A stretch of DNA of 52,758 nucleotides from an uncultured Prevotellaceae bacterium (GCA_902778535.1 CACYYG010000021.1:1-52758), one strand, 5' to 3'. Numbered from the stretch's first letter, positions 1 to 11,006 are shown. Notes: a model not told the origin generated them from the letters alone. Numbers and translations are program-made.

Positions 1-101
1 GATGGATGTGGCAGAACTATCGTCACTTTCACTCCCCCTTCACTTCCCTTTCAATTCCCTTTCACTTCCAGCAAGCGAGCTTGCGAAAGTTGAATAAATG
101 A
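1..101 (+). CDS. 3' end of an upstream gene (partial, frame uncertain)
   Basis: Coding sequence enters from the left edge. Two frames stay open and stop at the miaA start: one stops with TAA at 95-97, the other with TGA at 99-101, overlapping the miaA ATG as ATGA. The second frame begins W-M-W-Q-N, loosely like the C-terminus of lysophospholipid acyltransferases, but that is a guess. Bases 28-69 are a degenerate repeat of TTCACTTCCC/TTTCAATTCCC units, so the C-terminus seems to end in short tandem repeat sequence, as in several other genes here. The product cannot be named. Confidence 0.4.
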   Translation, partial: WMWQNYRHFHSPFTSLSIPFHFQQASLRKLNK

Positions 102-1078
102 TTACCATCTTAGGTCCTACAGCCTGTGGCAAGACTACGCTGGCAGTCGCATTGGCAAAGAGAATTGGCGGAGAGATACTCTCCGCCGATTCCCGTCAAG
201 TGTACAGGCGTATGGACATCGGCACGGGTAAGGACCTGAGCGAATACGACGGTGTGCCCTATCACCTCATCGACATCCGCGAGCCGGGCACGAAGTACAA
301 CCTCTTCCAATATCTGCAGGACTTCGCAGAGGCTTACAAGCAGGTGACTGAGCGCGGCGCTGAGCCCATCCTCTGTGGCGGAACGGGGCTCTACATTGAG
401 GCTGTCCTGAAAAACTATCAACTGTCGCCCGTTCCTCAGAACCCAGAATTACGAAAGCAGTTAGAGGGCAAGTCTTTGGAAGAACTCACCGTGATGCTAC
501 GCCAGCTGAAGGAGCGCAACGGCACCCACATGCACAACACTACCGATGTGGACACAGCTCAAAGGGCCATCAGGGCGATTGAGATAGAAGCCCACCCCCA
601 CCCCTCCCCAAGGGAGGGGAGTATAAATACTTCATTAGCAGATAACACTTTGCAATGTAACCAAGCCCCCCTCCCTTGGGGAGGGGATGGGGGTGGGCTT
701 TTTGGTCTCCTTATCCCTCGTGACCTGCGCCGCGAGCGTATCACCCAACGGTTGAAGGCACGCCTGGAAGAAGGAATGGTTGACGAAGTTCGCGGTCTGC
801 TTGACGAAGGAATTCCTGCAGAAGACCTGACCTACTACGGATTAGAATACAAATACGTGACGGAATATGTTACGGGCCAGTTAAGCTATGATGAGATGTT
901 TCGTCAGTTAGAGATAGCCATCCACCAGTTTGCCAAACGGCAGATGACGTGGTTCCGTGGTATGGAGCGTCGCGGTCTCACCATTCAATGGATTGACGCC
1001 ACGCTGCCCATTGACGCAAAAGTAGCACAAGTGCTGCAACTCTCTCACCTCTCACCACTCACCACTCACCACTTGTAA
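98..1078 (+). CDS. miaA: tRNA dimethylallyltransferase MiaA
   Basis: MiaA transfers a dimethylallyl group from DMAPP to N6 of A37 in tRNAs that read UNN codons; it acts in the cytoplasm. The P-loop GPTACGKT lies at residues 6-13, followed by the family signature SADSRQVYRRMDIGTGK around residues 30-46 and the C-terminal FAKRQMTWFRG motif that binds tRNA. The protein has 326 residues against about 300 usual. The excess is explained by a G/C-rich inverted repeat read in frame (residues about 164-201, bases 588-700) between conserved RAIEIE and FGLLIPRD, and by a C-terminal tail encoded by a CT-rich tandem repeat. The insert sits in a region variable in the family, so the enzyme is probably active. 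The diacylglycerol-kinase-like gene follows after 1 base, presumably cotranscribed. Confidence 0.96.
   Translation: MITILGPTACGKTTLAVALAKRIGGEILSADSRQVYRRMDIGTGKDLSEYDGVPYHLIDIREPGTKYNLFQYLQDFAEAYKQVTERGAEPILCGGTGLYIEAVLKNYQLSPVPQNPELRKQLEGKSLEELTVMLRQLKERNGTHMHNTTDVDTAQRAIRAIEIEAHPHPSPREGSINTSLADNTLQCNQAPLPWGGDGGGLFGLLIPRDLRRERITQRLKARLEEGMVDEVRGLLDEGIPAEDLTYYGLEYKYVTEYVTGQLSYDEMFRQLEIAIHQFAKRQMTWFRGMERRGLTIQWIDATLPIDAKVAQVLQLSHLSPLTTHHL
588..700. repeat. G/C-rich inverted-repeat element inserted in frame in miaA
   Basis: The left arm 588-619 and right arm 668-700 are reverse complements over 32 bases with one extra A at 687. Between them is a 48-base A/T-richer loop (620-667). Each arm also contains its own near-palindrome, CCCCTCCC-CAA-GGGAGGGG. 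It is read through in the miaA frame, giving Pro-rich and Gly-rich peptides on the two arms. A half copy lies in the methyltransferase gene at 30084-30119. The architecture resembles palindromic elements that insert into genes in frame, such as the Rickettsia palindromic elements. Confidence 0.85.
1041..1074. repeat. CT-rich short tandem repeat at the 3' end of miaA
   Basis: Units of CTCTCACC and ACTCACC are repeated about five times and encode the last dozen residues of MiaA (LSHLSPLTTHHL). The complementary sequence (TGAGAGGT/GAGTGGTG units) occurs in frame in the methyltransferase gene at 30490-30526, so this is a dispersed sequence and not a local slippage product alone. Confidence 0.75.
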
Positions 1079-1079
1079 T

Positions 1080-2009
1080 ATGGAAGAAAATCGCTGGGGA
1101 ATCCTCTACTGTCCGCGCAAGGGCATCAAGAGCAAGCGCAAGCGCTGGGAACGACTACAAAGGGAACTCGACCTTCGCGGCGTGCACTACGACATGGTGC
1201 AGAGCGAAAACACCGACAGCGTGGAGCGTTTGGTGACGATGCTCATCCGCAACGGCTACAAGACCATCGTCGTGGTGGGCGGCGACTCGGCATTAAACGA
1301 TGCCGCCAACTGCCTGATGCATGAGGAGCGGAAAGTACGCGAGAGTGTGGCTTTGGGACTGGTGCCCAACGGCTCGATCAACGACTTTGCACGTTTTTGG
1401 GGCTTTGACGCTGACAACGACTCACAAACGGTAGAATGGCTGACGAAGCATCGCGCGCGCCGCGTCGACCTGGGCTGTATCCGCTATCACGACAAGAACG
1501 GGATGCCACAGCACCGCTATTTCCTCAACTGTATCAACATCGGCACCACGGCCGACATTATGAACCTGCGCCAGCAGACGCGTCGCATCCTCTGGTCGCG
1601 CACGCTGTCGTTCATCACCTCCATCATTCTGAAAATCTTCCACCGCAAAGACTACAAGATGCGGCTCCACGTAAATAGCGAAACGATAGACCGCCGCATC
1701 ATGACTGTCTGTGTAGGCAATGCCCGCGGCTACGGACAGACACCCAGCGCCGTGCCCTACAACGGTATGCTCGACCTCACCGTAGTCTACGATCCGAAGC
1801 TCATGCAGCTTTTCAGCGGCTTGTGGCTGCTCATCAGCGGACGCTTCCTCAACCACCACAGCGTGCATCCTTATCGCACACGAGAGCTCATAGTGGAAGA
1901 GGCCCGCCATGCACTCGTAGGCATCGACGGACAACTCATCCCCACCCCGTCAGGCGCCTACACCATCACGGTGGAGCAGGAAGTCATCAACTTCCTTATT
2001 CCCGAATAA
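1080..2009 (+). CDS. Diacylglycerol kinase family lipid kinase
   Basis: A 309-residue cytoplasmic or membrane-associated protein of the DAGK/YegS/BmrU catalytic-domain family, which phosphorylates lipids (diacylglycerol, sphingoid bases or undecaprenol-type substrates) with ATP. The nucleotide-binding motif, normally GGDGT, reads VVGGDSALND at about residues 62-71. The second signature reads LVPNGSINDFARFWG against the usual PxGTxNDFAR. The C-terminal half has GYGQTPSAVPYNGMLDL and VGIDGQL, as expected for the beta-sandwich domain. It starts one base after the miaA stop. The GT-to-SA change in the glycine loop is unusual, so substrate or activity may be altered. Confidence 0.85.
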   Translation: MEENRWGILYCPRKGIKSKRKRWERLQRELDLRGVHYDMVQSENTDSVERLVTMLIRNGYKTIVVVGGDSALNDAANCLMHEERKVRESVALGLVPNGSINDFARFWGFDADNDSQTVEWLTKHRARRVDLGCIRYHDKNGMPQHRYFLNCINIGTTADIMNLRQQTRRILWSRTLSFITSIILKIFHRKDYKMRLHVNSETIDRRIMTVCVGNARGYGQTPSAVPYNGMLDLTVVYDPKLMQLFSGLWLLISGRFLNHHSVHPYRTRELIVEEARHALVGIDGQLIPTPSGAYTITVEQEVINFLIPE

Positions 2010-2017
2010 CAAATTGT

Positions 2018-2404
2018 TTAGTTGTAATCCTTCGGCGTCAGCTTGATATCCATCAGCGTGTCCTTAGGATTCTTCATGTCGCAGAAGACGTACTGGAAGA
2101 TAAAATTGCTCTCCATATACGGCTTATAGCTGGGCATGTTCTTCAGTTCCTTCAACAGAATGTCACGCATGTCAAGCTGCTCTATTGCCTCAGGAGAAGC
2201 TTCAAGCAGGAAGTCCTGCTTCCAAATGAGGGTACTCTTGTCAAAGGTGATGCGCTCCAAGACGAGCGTTCCGTCGTCGTTCAGACGCATGGGACAGCGC
2301 TTGGCAGTAGCATCTGCTGCATCGCGGGCAGCACGGTCTTCCATCGATTCCTGACAGGCAGTTAACGTCAGCAATGCCGTCAATAACAATAGGATTTTCT
2401 TCAT
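2018..2404 (-). CDS. Small putative lipoprotein, unknown function
   Basis: A 128-residue protein starting MKKILLLLTALLTLTAC, a lipoprotein signal with lipobox LTAC (Cys about residue 17), so probably anchored in the periplasm or outer membrane. The mature part is charged and has no recognised domain. The frame is open to an ATG at 2443, but the -7 promoter box TACCTTTG (reverse strand 2433-2440) lies downstream of that codon, so the start is placed at 2404, where the signal peptide begins. It converges with the lipid kinase gene (8-base gap) and is divergent from the beta-galactosidase gene. Confidence 0.8.
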   Translation of the reverse strand: MKKILLLLTALLTLTACQESMEDRAARDAADATAKRCPMRLNDDGTLVLERITFDKSTLIWKQDFLLEASPEAIEQLDMRDILLKELKNMPSYKPYMESNFIFQYVFCDMKNPKDTLMDIKLTPKDYN

Positions 2405-2432
2405 ATCTTCCCTGATTTTGCTGTTGATGTTG

Positions 2433-2440
2433 CAAAGGTA
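2433..2440 (-). promoter_or_regulatory. -7 box TACCTTTG of the lipoprotein gene
   Basis: Reverse-strand TACCTTTGCA matches the Bacteroidetes TAnnTTTG element, about 30 bases before the 2404 start. It lies back to back with the beta-galactosidase promoter. Confidence 0.7.
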
Positions 2441-2484
2441 CAAAATAATTTGTCATTCATCGTTTATTATTCGCAATAAATTTG

Positions 2485-2492
2485 TATCTTTG
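2485..2492 (+). promoter_or_regulatory. -7 box TATCTTTG of the beta-galactosidase gene
   Basis: TATCTTTGCA, 34 bases before the ATG at 2527. The leader after it is A-rich (CATCAATACTAACCAACAAC) with no Shine-Dalgarno, typical for this phylum. Confidence 0.75.
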
Positions 2493-2514
2493 CAAAAAAT
2501 ATCATCAATACTAA

Positions 2515-5640
<3,126 letters not shown>

Positions 5641-6525
5641 ATGATAAAGAAACTCTTACCGATAGCGGCGCTGCTGACGTCGCTATCGGTTTTTTCACAA
5701 CAGCATTTCCCCGACCAGATACCGGCAGGAGACTACAGCGGCATCTGTGCCATTGGTGACGGACTCTTTGCCGTAGTTGACGACAAACACGCTGAGGACG
5801 GCTTTTACGTCTTCCGACTTGACATCGGAAGAAGGGGAATCACACGTGCCGAGAACTTGGGCTATCGCAGCAGTGGCCTGCCTAACCGCGACATGGAAGG
5901 CATCTGCTATCGTCCCTTCACGCAAACACTATTTATTTCCGGGGAGGCCGACAACGAAGTCTATGAGTACAGCCTTGACGGCAAGCGCACGGGAAACAAG
6001 CTGAACATACCGGCCCATTTCAAGCGGGCACGCAGCAATAAAGGCATCGAGGCGCTGACCTACGACACGCTCTCCCACCAGTTCTTCCTCACTAGCGAGT
6101 GTCCGCTGCCTGGCGACACATTGCTGCGCATACAGGCCTTCGGCGACGACCTGCAGCCCACACGCCAATACCTCTACAAGCCCGACGAACTCACCAGCCC
6201 GAAATATACCCGGGGGGTGTCGGCGCTCTGTGCCATGTACGGAGGAAGCCTCTTTGTCTTAGAGCGACAAGTACACGTGCCGCGCCTGAAGCTGGAGGCG
6301 CACTCCATCATCACCATCTATGAGGTGCACCCCGCAGAAAACGAGAACTTGCTGACGAAAAGGCTCATCAACAAGTTCGCGACGCGGCTCACAGTTTTTG
6401 GCAGCAAGTTTGCCAATTACGAAGGGATGTGCACCGTCGACCCCTACAGGCTGCTCCTCATAGCCGACTCCCAGCGCCAGTATAAGGGCGCATTACACGA
6501 CTGGTTCCTGCTGCTCGACCTCTGA
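5641..6525 (+). CDS. Secreted phytase-like esterase domain protein
   Basis: A 294-residue exported protein; residues 1-20 are a signal peptide ending near FSQQ. The rest reads as a beta-propeller with motifs such as DYSGICAIGDGLFAVVDD, NRDMEGICYRP and NKGIEALTYD, in which acidic residues precede G-I-C/E-A repeats. This matches the 'esterase-like activity of phytase' family (PF13449). The substrate is unknown. It starts immediately after the beta-galactosidase stop codon, suggesting cotranscription, although phosphate chemistry and galactoside hydrolysis have no obvious link. The last 33 bases overlap, antisense, the end of the dedA-like gene. Confidence 0.75.
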   Translation: MIKKLLPIAALLTSLSVFSQQHFPDQIPAGDYSGICAIGDGLFAVVDDKHAEDGFYVFRLDIGRRGITRAENLGYRSSGLPNRDMEGICYRPFTQTLFISGEADNEVYEYSLDGKRTGNKLNIPAHFKRARSNKGIEALTYDTLSHQFFLTSECPLPGDTLLRIQAFGDDLQPTRQYLYKPDELTSPKYTRGVSALCAMYGGSLFVLERQVHVPRLKLEAHSIITIYEVHPAENENLLTKRLINKFATRLTVFGSKFANYEGMCTVDPYRLLLIADSQRQYKGALHDWFLLLDL

Positions 6526-7146
6526 GGCGGCCTTGCGCTTCTTACTATAGTGCTTCACGACGAAGAAGGCAATGACCAGGACGACGATGGCCACGATGCC
6601 TATGACGATGTAGGTGTTGTATTTCTCGATGGTGTCGTTGAGCTGATCCTTGGGCACGACTGAAGCCAGATACCAGCCAAGGGCGGCAAGGATGCTGTGC
6701 CACACGCCGGCGCCCAGCGTAGTGTAGAGCAGGAACTTGCCGTAGTGCATACGGGCCAGGCCTGCAGGGATGCTGATGAGGTGGCGTATGCCCGGGATGA
6801 GACGCCCGGTGAGCGTGGCGGCCACGCCGTGATTATCAAAATATTTCTCGCTCTTCTCTACCTTCTCCTGATTCAGCAGGCACATCTTGCCCCACTTTGA
6901 GTTGGCGAACTTATAGATGACGGGCCGACCCACATAGAGGGCTACGACGTAGTTGATGGTGGCACCGATGGCTGCGCCGATGGTGGCGAAGAGCACCACG
7001 AGGAAAACATTCAGGTCGCCCGAGGCGGCATTGTAGGCGGCAGGAGCTACCACCAGTTCGGAAGGTACGGGAATGACGGTGCTCTCAAGCAGCATCAGCA
7101 GCAGGATGGTGCCGTAGTTCAGATTGTCGAGTAATGAGGATATCAT
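6493..7146 (-). CDS. DedA family membrane protein
   Basis: A 217-residue integral membrane protein. It has the DedA/SNARE-associated pattern: ESTVIPVPSELVVAPAAY near the N-terminus, then GAAIGATINYVVALYVGRP and a GRLIPGIRHLISIPAGLARM motif (the family's F/G-R-x-x-P-x-x-R signature), with several membrane segments and a Lys/Arg-rich cytoplasmic tail. DedA proteins are flippases or transporters for undecaprenyl-phosphate or phospholipids and affect envelope homeostasis. It lies 10 bases downstream of the WecB-like gene, in one minus-strand operon, and converges with the phytase-like gene, overlapping it by 33 bases. Confidence 0.9.
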   Translation of the reverse strand: MISSLLDNLNYGTILLLMLLESTVIPVPSELVVAPAAYNAASGDLNVFLVVLFATIGAAIGATINYVVALYVGRPVIYKFANSKWGKMCLLNQEKVEKSEKYFDNHGVAATLTGRLIPGIRHLISIPAGLARMHYGKFLLYTTLGAGVWHSILAALGWYLASVVPKDQLNDTIEKYNTYIVIGIVAIVVLVIAFFVVKHYSKKRKAASEVEQQEPVV

Positions 7147-7156
7147 GTTGCTTTGT

Positions 7157-8221
7157 TTATTGTATCAGAATTTGTACGATACGTTCAGCAGTACGGCCAT
7201 CCCAGCGGTCAGGCAGGGCACTCTGCTTCCATTCGCCCCTAACCATGCGTGCCACCTCTTCGGAAAGGCGCTGCGGGTCTTCGCCCACCAGCACGTTTGA
7301 GCCTATGCTCACCGTCTCCTGATGCTCTGTATAGCTGTTCAGGGTGATGCAGGGTACGCCGTTGAAGGTGGCTTCCTCGGCCACGTTGCCACTGTCGGTA
7401 ATGATACCCTTGGCGTGGGCAGTGAGCCAGCCGAACTCGAGATAATTTAAGGAATTGAGAATTGAGAATTGAGAATTGAGATTTATGAGACGTGACACCA
7501 CGTCGTGAGCCTGGCCGCGCAGGGGAGCGATGATGGGAGTGCCGTCGGCAGCCTGAATCATGGCCTCAAGCAGTTGGCGCAGTTTCTCCTCGTCGGCCAG
7601 CAGGGCCTTGCGGTTGAGGGTGAAGACGAGGTAGGCAGAGGATAGAAGGTTGAGGTTGGCGGGAGGAGTGAGGCGCTGATGGTTGAAGCGCAGGGTGTCC
7701 ATCAGGATGTTGCCCACCATATAGGTTCCTGCGCCCTCGGCTTGCTCGCGGGTGGCCACGCTGTTGCTCTTGACGCCAGCGGTGAAAAGATAGTCGCTGA
7801 GGGCGTCGATGACGAGGCGGTTGACTTCCTTCGGCATATTCATGTCGAAGGAGCGGGTGCCTGCTACGAGATGAGCCAGCTTCAGTCCGCGCTTCTTCGT
7901 GACAATGGCAGCGGCCATCGTAGAGGCGAGGTCGTCGACAACGATGACCACGTCGGTGGGCTGGCGTTCGAGCAAGGCGTCGAACTCGGCCATCACGCGG
8001 CTCGTAATCTCGTTGAGACTGGTGCTGTCGACGCCAAGGAACACTGTTGGGCGCGGCATCTGCAGGTCGTCGAAGATAGAGGGTTCGAGCGTGGGGTCGT
8101 CCTCACGTCCTGCATAAACTAACAGATAGGATGCGCCGTCGGTTTTCTCTATGGCGCGGATGAGCGGGGCAACCTTCACGAAGTTAGGTCGTGCGCCTGC
8201 TACGATGGTGATTCGCTTCAT
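7157..8221 (-). CDS. WecB-like UDP-N-acetylglucosamine 2-epimerase, divergent
   Basis: A 354-residue protein of the UDP-GlcNAc 2-epimerase fold. It begins VAGARPNFVKVAPLIRAIEK, has TAGVKSNSVATREQAEG and MVGNILMDTL, and near the end GIITDSGNVAEEATFNGVPC, the family's UDP-binding region. Several catalytic signatures of true WecB are changed: HxEAGxR reads HLVAGTRSFD, and the conserved HRREN is absent (LVFTLNRKAL). It may therefore be a non-epimerising relative or use another sugar nucleotide. A GAATTGAGAATTGAG repeat (7449-7484) is read in frame as LINLNSQFSILNSLN just before LEFGW. It sits between a TPR gene (21-base gap) and dedA (10-base gap). Confidence 0.8.
   Translation of the reverse strand: MKRITIVAGARPNFVKVAPLIRAIEKTDGASYLLVYAGREDDPTLEPSIFDDLQMPRPTVFLGVDSTSLNEITSRVMAEFDALLERQPTDVVIVVDDLASTMAAAIVTKKRGLKLAHLVAGTRSFDMNMPKEVNRLVIDALSDYLFTAGVKSNSVATREQAEGAGTYMVGNILMDTLRFNHQRLTPPANLNLLSSAYLVFTLNRKALLADEEKLRQLLEAMIQAADGTPIIAPLRGQAHDVVSRLINLNSQFSILNSLNYLEFGWLTAHAKGIITDSGNVAEEATFNGVPCITLNSYTEHQETVSIGSNVLVGEDPQRLSEEVARMVRGEWKQSALPDRWDGRTAERIVQILIQ
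7449..7484. repeat. GAATTGAGAATTGAG tandem repeat in frame in the epimerase-like gene
   Basis: Four copies of GAATTGA(G) run head to tail and encode about 13 residues on the minus strand. They interrupt the region between a glycosyltransferase-B-like helix and the conserved LEFGWLTAHAKGIITDSG, without breaking the frame. Confidence 0.8.
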
Positions 8222-8242
8222 ATTCTGGTCTGTTATTCGTAA

Positions 8243-9487
8243 TTATGAATTGAGTATCTTGTCTATCTCGTCAAACTGGCGTCCGAGGTTGAGGTTGAGG
8301 TAGATGCGGTAGAGTGCCGGCGCCCACTTGCGTTTCTCGTCGGGCATCAGCAGACGGTAGTATTCCATGTAGGTGCGGGCTTTCTGATAGTAGGTGCGCT
8401 GCAGCTTCTTGTTCTTCTGGGCCTCACTGCTCTCTGCCATGTTGACGAAGGCTGTGCCGGCGTTGAAGTAGGGTTCCGGCAGGCTGTCGTTCCTGTTGAT
8501 GAGGCGCTCGCTGTAGACGACGCTCTCCTGCCAGCGCTCCATCCTCAGCAGGATGGATGATTTGGCAAAAAGGAAGATGTCGGACGTATCGCAGCGCGAG
8601 AGAGCGCTGTCGGACAGGGCGAGGGCCTTGTCGTATTGCTCCTTGGCGGTATAATCATCGATGAGTCTTGGGAAGAAGTAGGTGAAGAGCGGATAGCGCC
8701 GGAATCCCTCTTCAAGAGTGGCCGTGTAGGCGCTGTCGTTGTTCAGCCATCGGTAGGCCTCGGCTGTAAACTGCAGCAGGAAGTCGGCGTGTGCCGAGTC
8801 CTTCCTGGCCATGTGCTGATAGTGCAGGGTTTTCGCGGCATCGTTCAGCTTGTAGCCGCTGTAGGTGGCCCAATAGGCAGCCTCGGACATTCGCGGGTCG
8901 CTCTCTGCATACTTATAGGAAGCGAACAGCGGCTGACTGTCGCAGTCAAGATAGGTGCTGAAGAAGGTGTAGGCATCGTTCCACTGGCCTTTGCGGATGA
9001 AGAAAGTGCCGGCGCTGTAGATGTTGGCCCTGTAGTGGTGGAGCATGGCAGCGTTCTTATTCCGATGGCTCGGGTTGACGCGTCCTTTCTTGTCGGGCTG
9101 CATGTCGAGGCTGTCGAGCGTCTCGGCAATGGTGAAAAGCCGCCTGTTGAGGTTGAAGAAGGCAGCAGTGTCCTGTTTCTGCTTCAGATAAAGTCTTTCG
9201 TTGGCCTGGTCATACTGTCCCTTGACAGCATCGAGCAGCACGGAGTAGATTCTGATGTCGTCGCGGTTGGCCGAGTCCTTGAGCAGCTTGGTCATCAGCT
9301 GCTCGGCCTGTGCGTAGTTTTTGTTGCGTGGCTTCAGATAATTCCGTGCCTGCGAGAGCTCCTGACGAACGGTCTTCGCCTTCGTCTTCTGAGCCCTCAC
9401 AGGGCAGGCGTTCAGCAGCAGCACCATCATCAGCGCCAGCTGTAGCATGCGCCCGAAATAGTGTTGTAAGTCTAATTGCATTTTCAT
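8243..9487 (-). CDS. Exported TPR-repeat protein
   Basis: A 414-residue tetratricopeptide-like protein with an N-terminal export signal around MLQLALMMVLLLNACPVRAQ. Repeated helical pairs and A/Y-rich TPR positions follow (KNYAQAEQL, WNDAYTFFSTYL, QYDKALALSDSAL), ending KRKWAPALYRIYLNLN. It is a paralogue of the TPR gene at 9768-11006, sharing the D-x-QP-x-x-KG-(K/R)-V segment and the LYRIY C-terminal motif. The frame is open to 9556, but the -7 box at 9495-9502 excludes starts upstream of about 9490; the ATGs at 9487, 9481 or 9448 are possible and the last would give a conventional signal peptide. It is the first gene of an operon with the epimerase-like gene and dedA. Function unknown, probably protein binding in the periplasm. 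Confidence 0.8.
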   Translation of the reverse strand: MKMQLDLQHYFGRMLQLALMMVLLLNACPVRAQKTKAKTVRQELSQARNYLKPRNKNYAQAEQLMTKLLKDSANRDDIRIYSVLLDAVKGQYDQANERLYLKQKQDTAAFFNLNRRLFTIAETLDSLDMQPDKKGRVNPSHRNKNAAMLHHYRANIYSAGTFFIRKGQWNDAYTFFSTYLDCDSQPLFASYKYAESDPRMSEAAYWATYSGYKLNDAAKTLHYQHMARKDSAHADFLLQFTAEAYRWLNNDSAYTATLEEGFRRYPLFTYFFPRLIDDYTAKEQYDKALALSDSALSRCDTSDIFLFAKSSILLRMERWQESVVYSERLINRNDSLPEPYFNAGTAFVNMAESSEAQKNKKLQRTYYQKARTYMEYYRLLMPDEKRKWAPALYRIYLNLNLGRQFDEIDKILNS

Positions 9488-9494
9488 GACGGTG

Positions 9495-9502
9495 CAAAGG
9501 TA
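9495..9502 (-). promoter_or_regulatory. -7 box TACCTTTG of the TPR-epimerase-dedA operon
   Basis: Reverse-strand TACCTTTGCACC, directly upstream of the first ATG. If the 9487 start is used, the leader would be only a few bases. Confidence 0.65.
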
Positions 9503-9718
9503 CGAAATGAAAACGAAAAAAAGGACAAATAGCTCCCACAAATTATAACAAATCACTTCTATTACTACTACTTTCAGCTACGAGTTTAGTTATTTCTCCG
9601 CATATTTCCTTCCAAATGAGGTCAGGACTCTGAAAAACTGAACCGCTGACATGTGCTCCAAGGATAGGAATTTAAACTGGAACTCATGGTCACAGTTACT
9701 TACTGCGTGGGAAAAGAA

Positions 9719-9745
9719 AAGCCCCCGAAACAGTTTCGGAGGCTC
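9719..9745 (-). terminator. Rho-independent terminator after the gyrA-TPR operon
   Basis: Stem GCCTCCGAAAC/GTTTCGGGGGC (9721-9742) followed on the minus strand by a CTTTTCTTTT run; the opposite flank is also T-rich on the plus strand. It lies 25 bases beyond the stop of the TPR gene. The remainder of 9557-9718 holds nothing recognisable. Confidence 0.8.
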
Positions 9746-9767
9746 TTTTACATAATAGACTTGTTTT

Positions 9768-11006
9768 TTAGATATTCTTCAGCTCGGGATCAATGGCTTC
9801 CAGCTCGGCCATCTTGTCCTTCATTCCAAGGGTATAGTAGATGCGGTAGAGGGGATAGGGCCAGCGAGCCTGCTCGTGCTTGGGGTCAAGCTCCTTTGTC
9901 TTCTCCAGATACTTCATGGCCTCGCGGAGCACGTCCTTCACCTTCTCGGCGTTCTCGTTGCTGATGCGCATGGTCTTCTTGTCGGTGAGCTCATCGTTCA
10001 TCACGATGGCCTTCGAGTTGTAGCAGATGCCGGTATTGAACACCACGGGCACCCAGCTGGGGTCGATGTCGGCAGCTTTCTTAAAGGCGGTGATAGCCTC
10101 GTCCCAATGCTCGCTGTTCATCTCGGCCTCGCCAAGCAGTGCCCACGCCATCTTGTTGTTGGCGTTGATTTGCGTTTCCTCCTTTGCCCAGGCCATCAGC
10201 GCCTCGGTGTCGTTGGCACGCACATAGTAGTCCTGCAGCAGGTTGAAATAGGTGTCTCTCTCGGGCATGGCCTTGTGAGCCTCCTTCAGACGTGCCAGAT
10301 AAACCAGCGAATCGGCGTGGTTGGTGCACTTGTCCTTCATGGTGTAGAGGATGAGGTCAAGGCAGCTTTCCTTCTTGCTGTCGGGATAGTTGTAGGCCTT
10401 TTCAGCTAGCTTGAGAGCGTTGTCGTAGTCCTTCTCGAGATAGCTCAGGTAAGCTGAGTTGTAGGCTACGTCGGCGACGAGGGTGTCGGGAGCCATTTTG
10501 CTGTCTTCATAAACAGTTGACTCTCCTGTTTCGATGTAGGCTTCCCATGCCTTGATGGCGCCCTTCATGTTCTTGTGCTGGTAGAACATGGCTCCGATGT
10601 TGTGCATCAGGTGGCGCTCGTTGAGGTAGCGGCTGGCGTTGTTCTTGCGGAAGCGAATCTTCACCTTGCCCTTCTCGTTGGGCTGAATGTCATACTTGTC
10701 GCACTCGGTAGCGGCCCTGAAGCCTTCGAGGAATCCGTTGACGGCCTTCATCGTGTCACAGGGCTGCTGGAGCATCATCTTCTGATACTCATCGGTGTAG
10801 ATTTTGTATTGGATGTCGTTCATCAGGTTCCACGCTGCTGCCTTGTCGGCAGTCTCGGCGGAAGTGAGGGCAGGCGTAAGCTTTTGAGCGGCCTCGGCCA
10901 GATTACCGGACGAGTACAGCTTCTTTGCTTCTTTTACCAGGGCTTCCTGGGCAAAGGCTGTGGTGGCAGCTGCTGCCATCATGGCCATCATCAGAATCTT
11001 TTTCAT
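9768..11006 (-). CDS. Exported TPR-repeat protein (paralogue of 8243-9487)
   Basis: A 412-residue protein with a clear signal peptide (MKKILMMAMMAAAATTAFAQ) followed by TPR-like helical repeats: LYSSGNLAEAAQKL, KNMKGAIKAWEAYI, KDYDNALKLAEKAY, EHWDEAITAFKKAADIDPSW. The last is a textbook TPR. The C-terminus, WPYPLYRIYYTLGM, matches its paralogue's. It lies 45 bases downstream of gyrA with no clear TAnnTTTG box between, so it is probably cotranscribed with gyrA and ends at the terminator at 9719-9745. Function unknown; likely a periplasmic protein-interaction scaffold. The two paralogues lie in tandem on the same strand, separated by the terminator and the second operon's promoter. Confidence 0.85.
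   Translation of the reverse strand: MKKILMMAMMAAAATTAFAQEALVKEAKKLYSSGNLAEAAQKLTPALTSAETADKAAAWNLMNDIQYKIYTDEYQKMMLQQPCDTMKAVNGFLEGFRAATECDKYDIQPNEKGKVKIRFRKNNASRYLNERHLMHNIGAMFYQHKNMKGAIKAWEAYIETGESTVYEDSKMAPDTLVADVAYNSAYLSYLEKDYDNALKLAEKAYNYPDSKKESCLDLILYTMKDKCTNHADSLVYLARLKEAHKAMPERDTYFNLLQDYYVRANDTEALMAWAKEETQINANNKMAWALLGEAEMNSEHWDEAITAFKKAADIDPSWVPVVFNTGICYNSKAIVMNDELTDKKTMRISNENAEKVKDVLREAMKYLEKTKELDPKHEQARWPYPLYRIYYTLGMKDKMAELEAIDPELKNI

Noticed and set aside
588-700. Insertion sequence with terminal inverted repeats
   Set aside because: Only 113 bases, no transposase, and no clear target duplication; better described as a small palindromic element.
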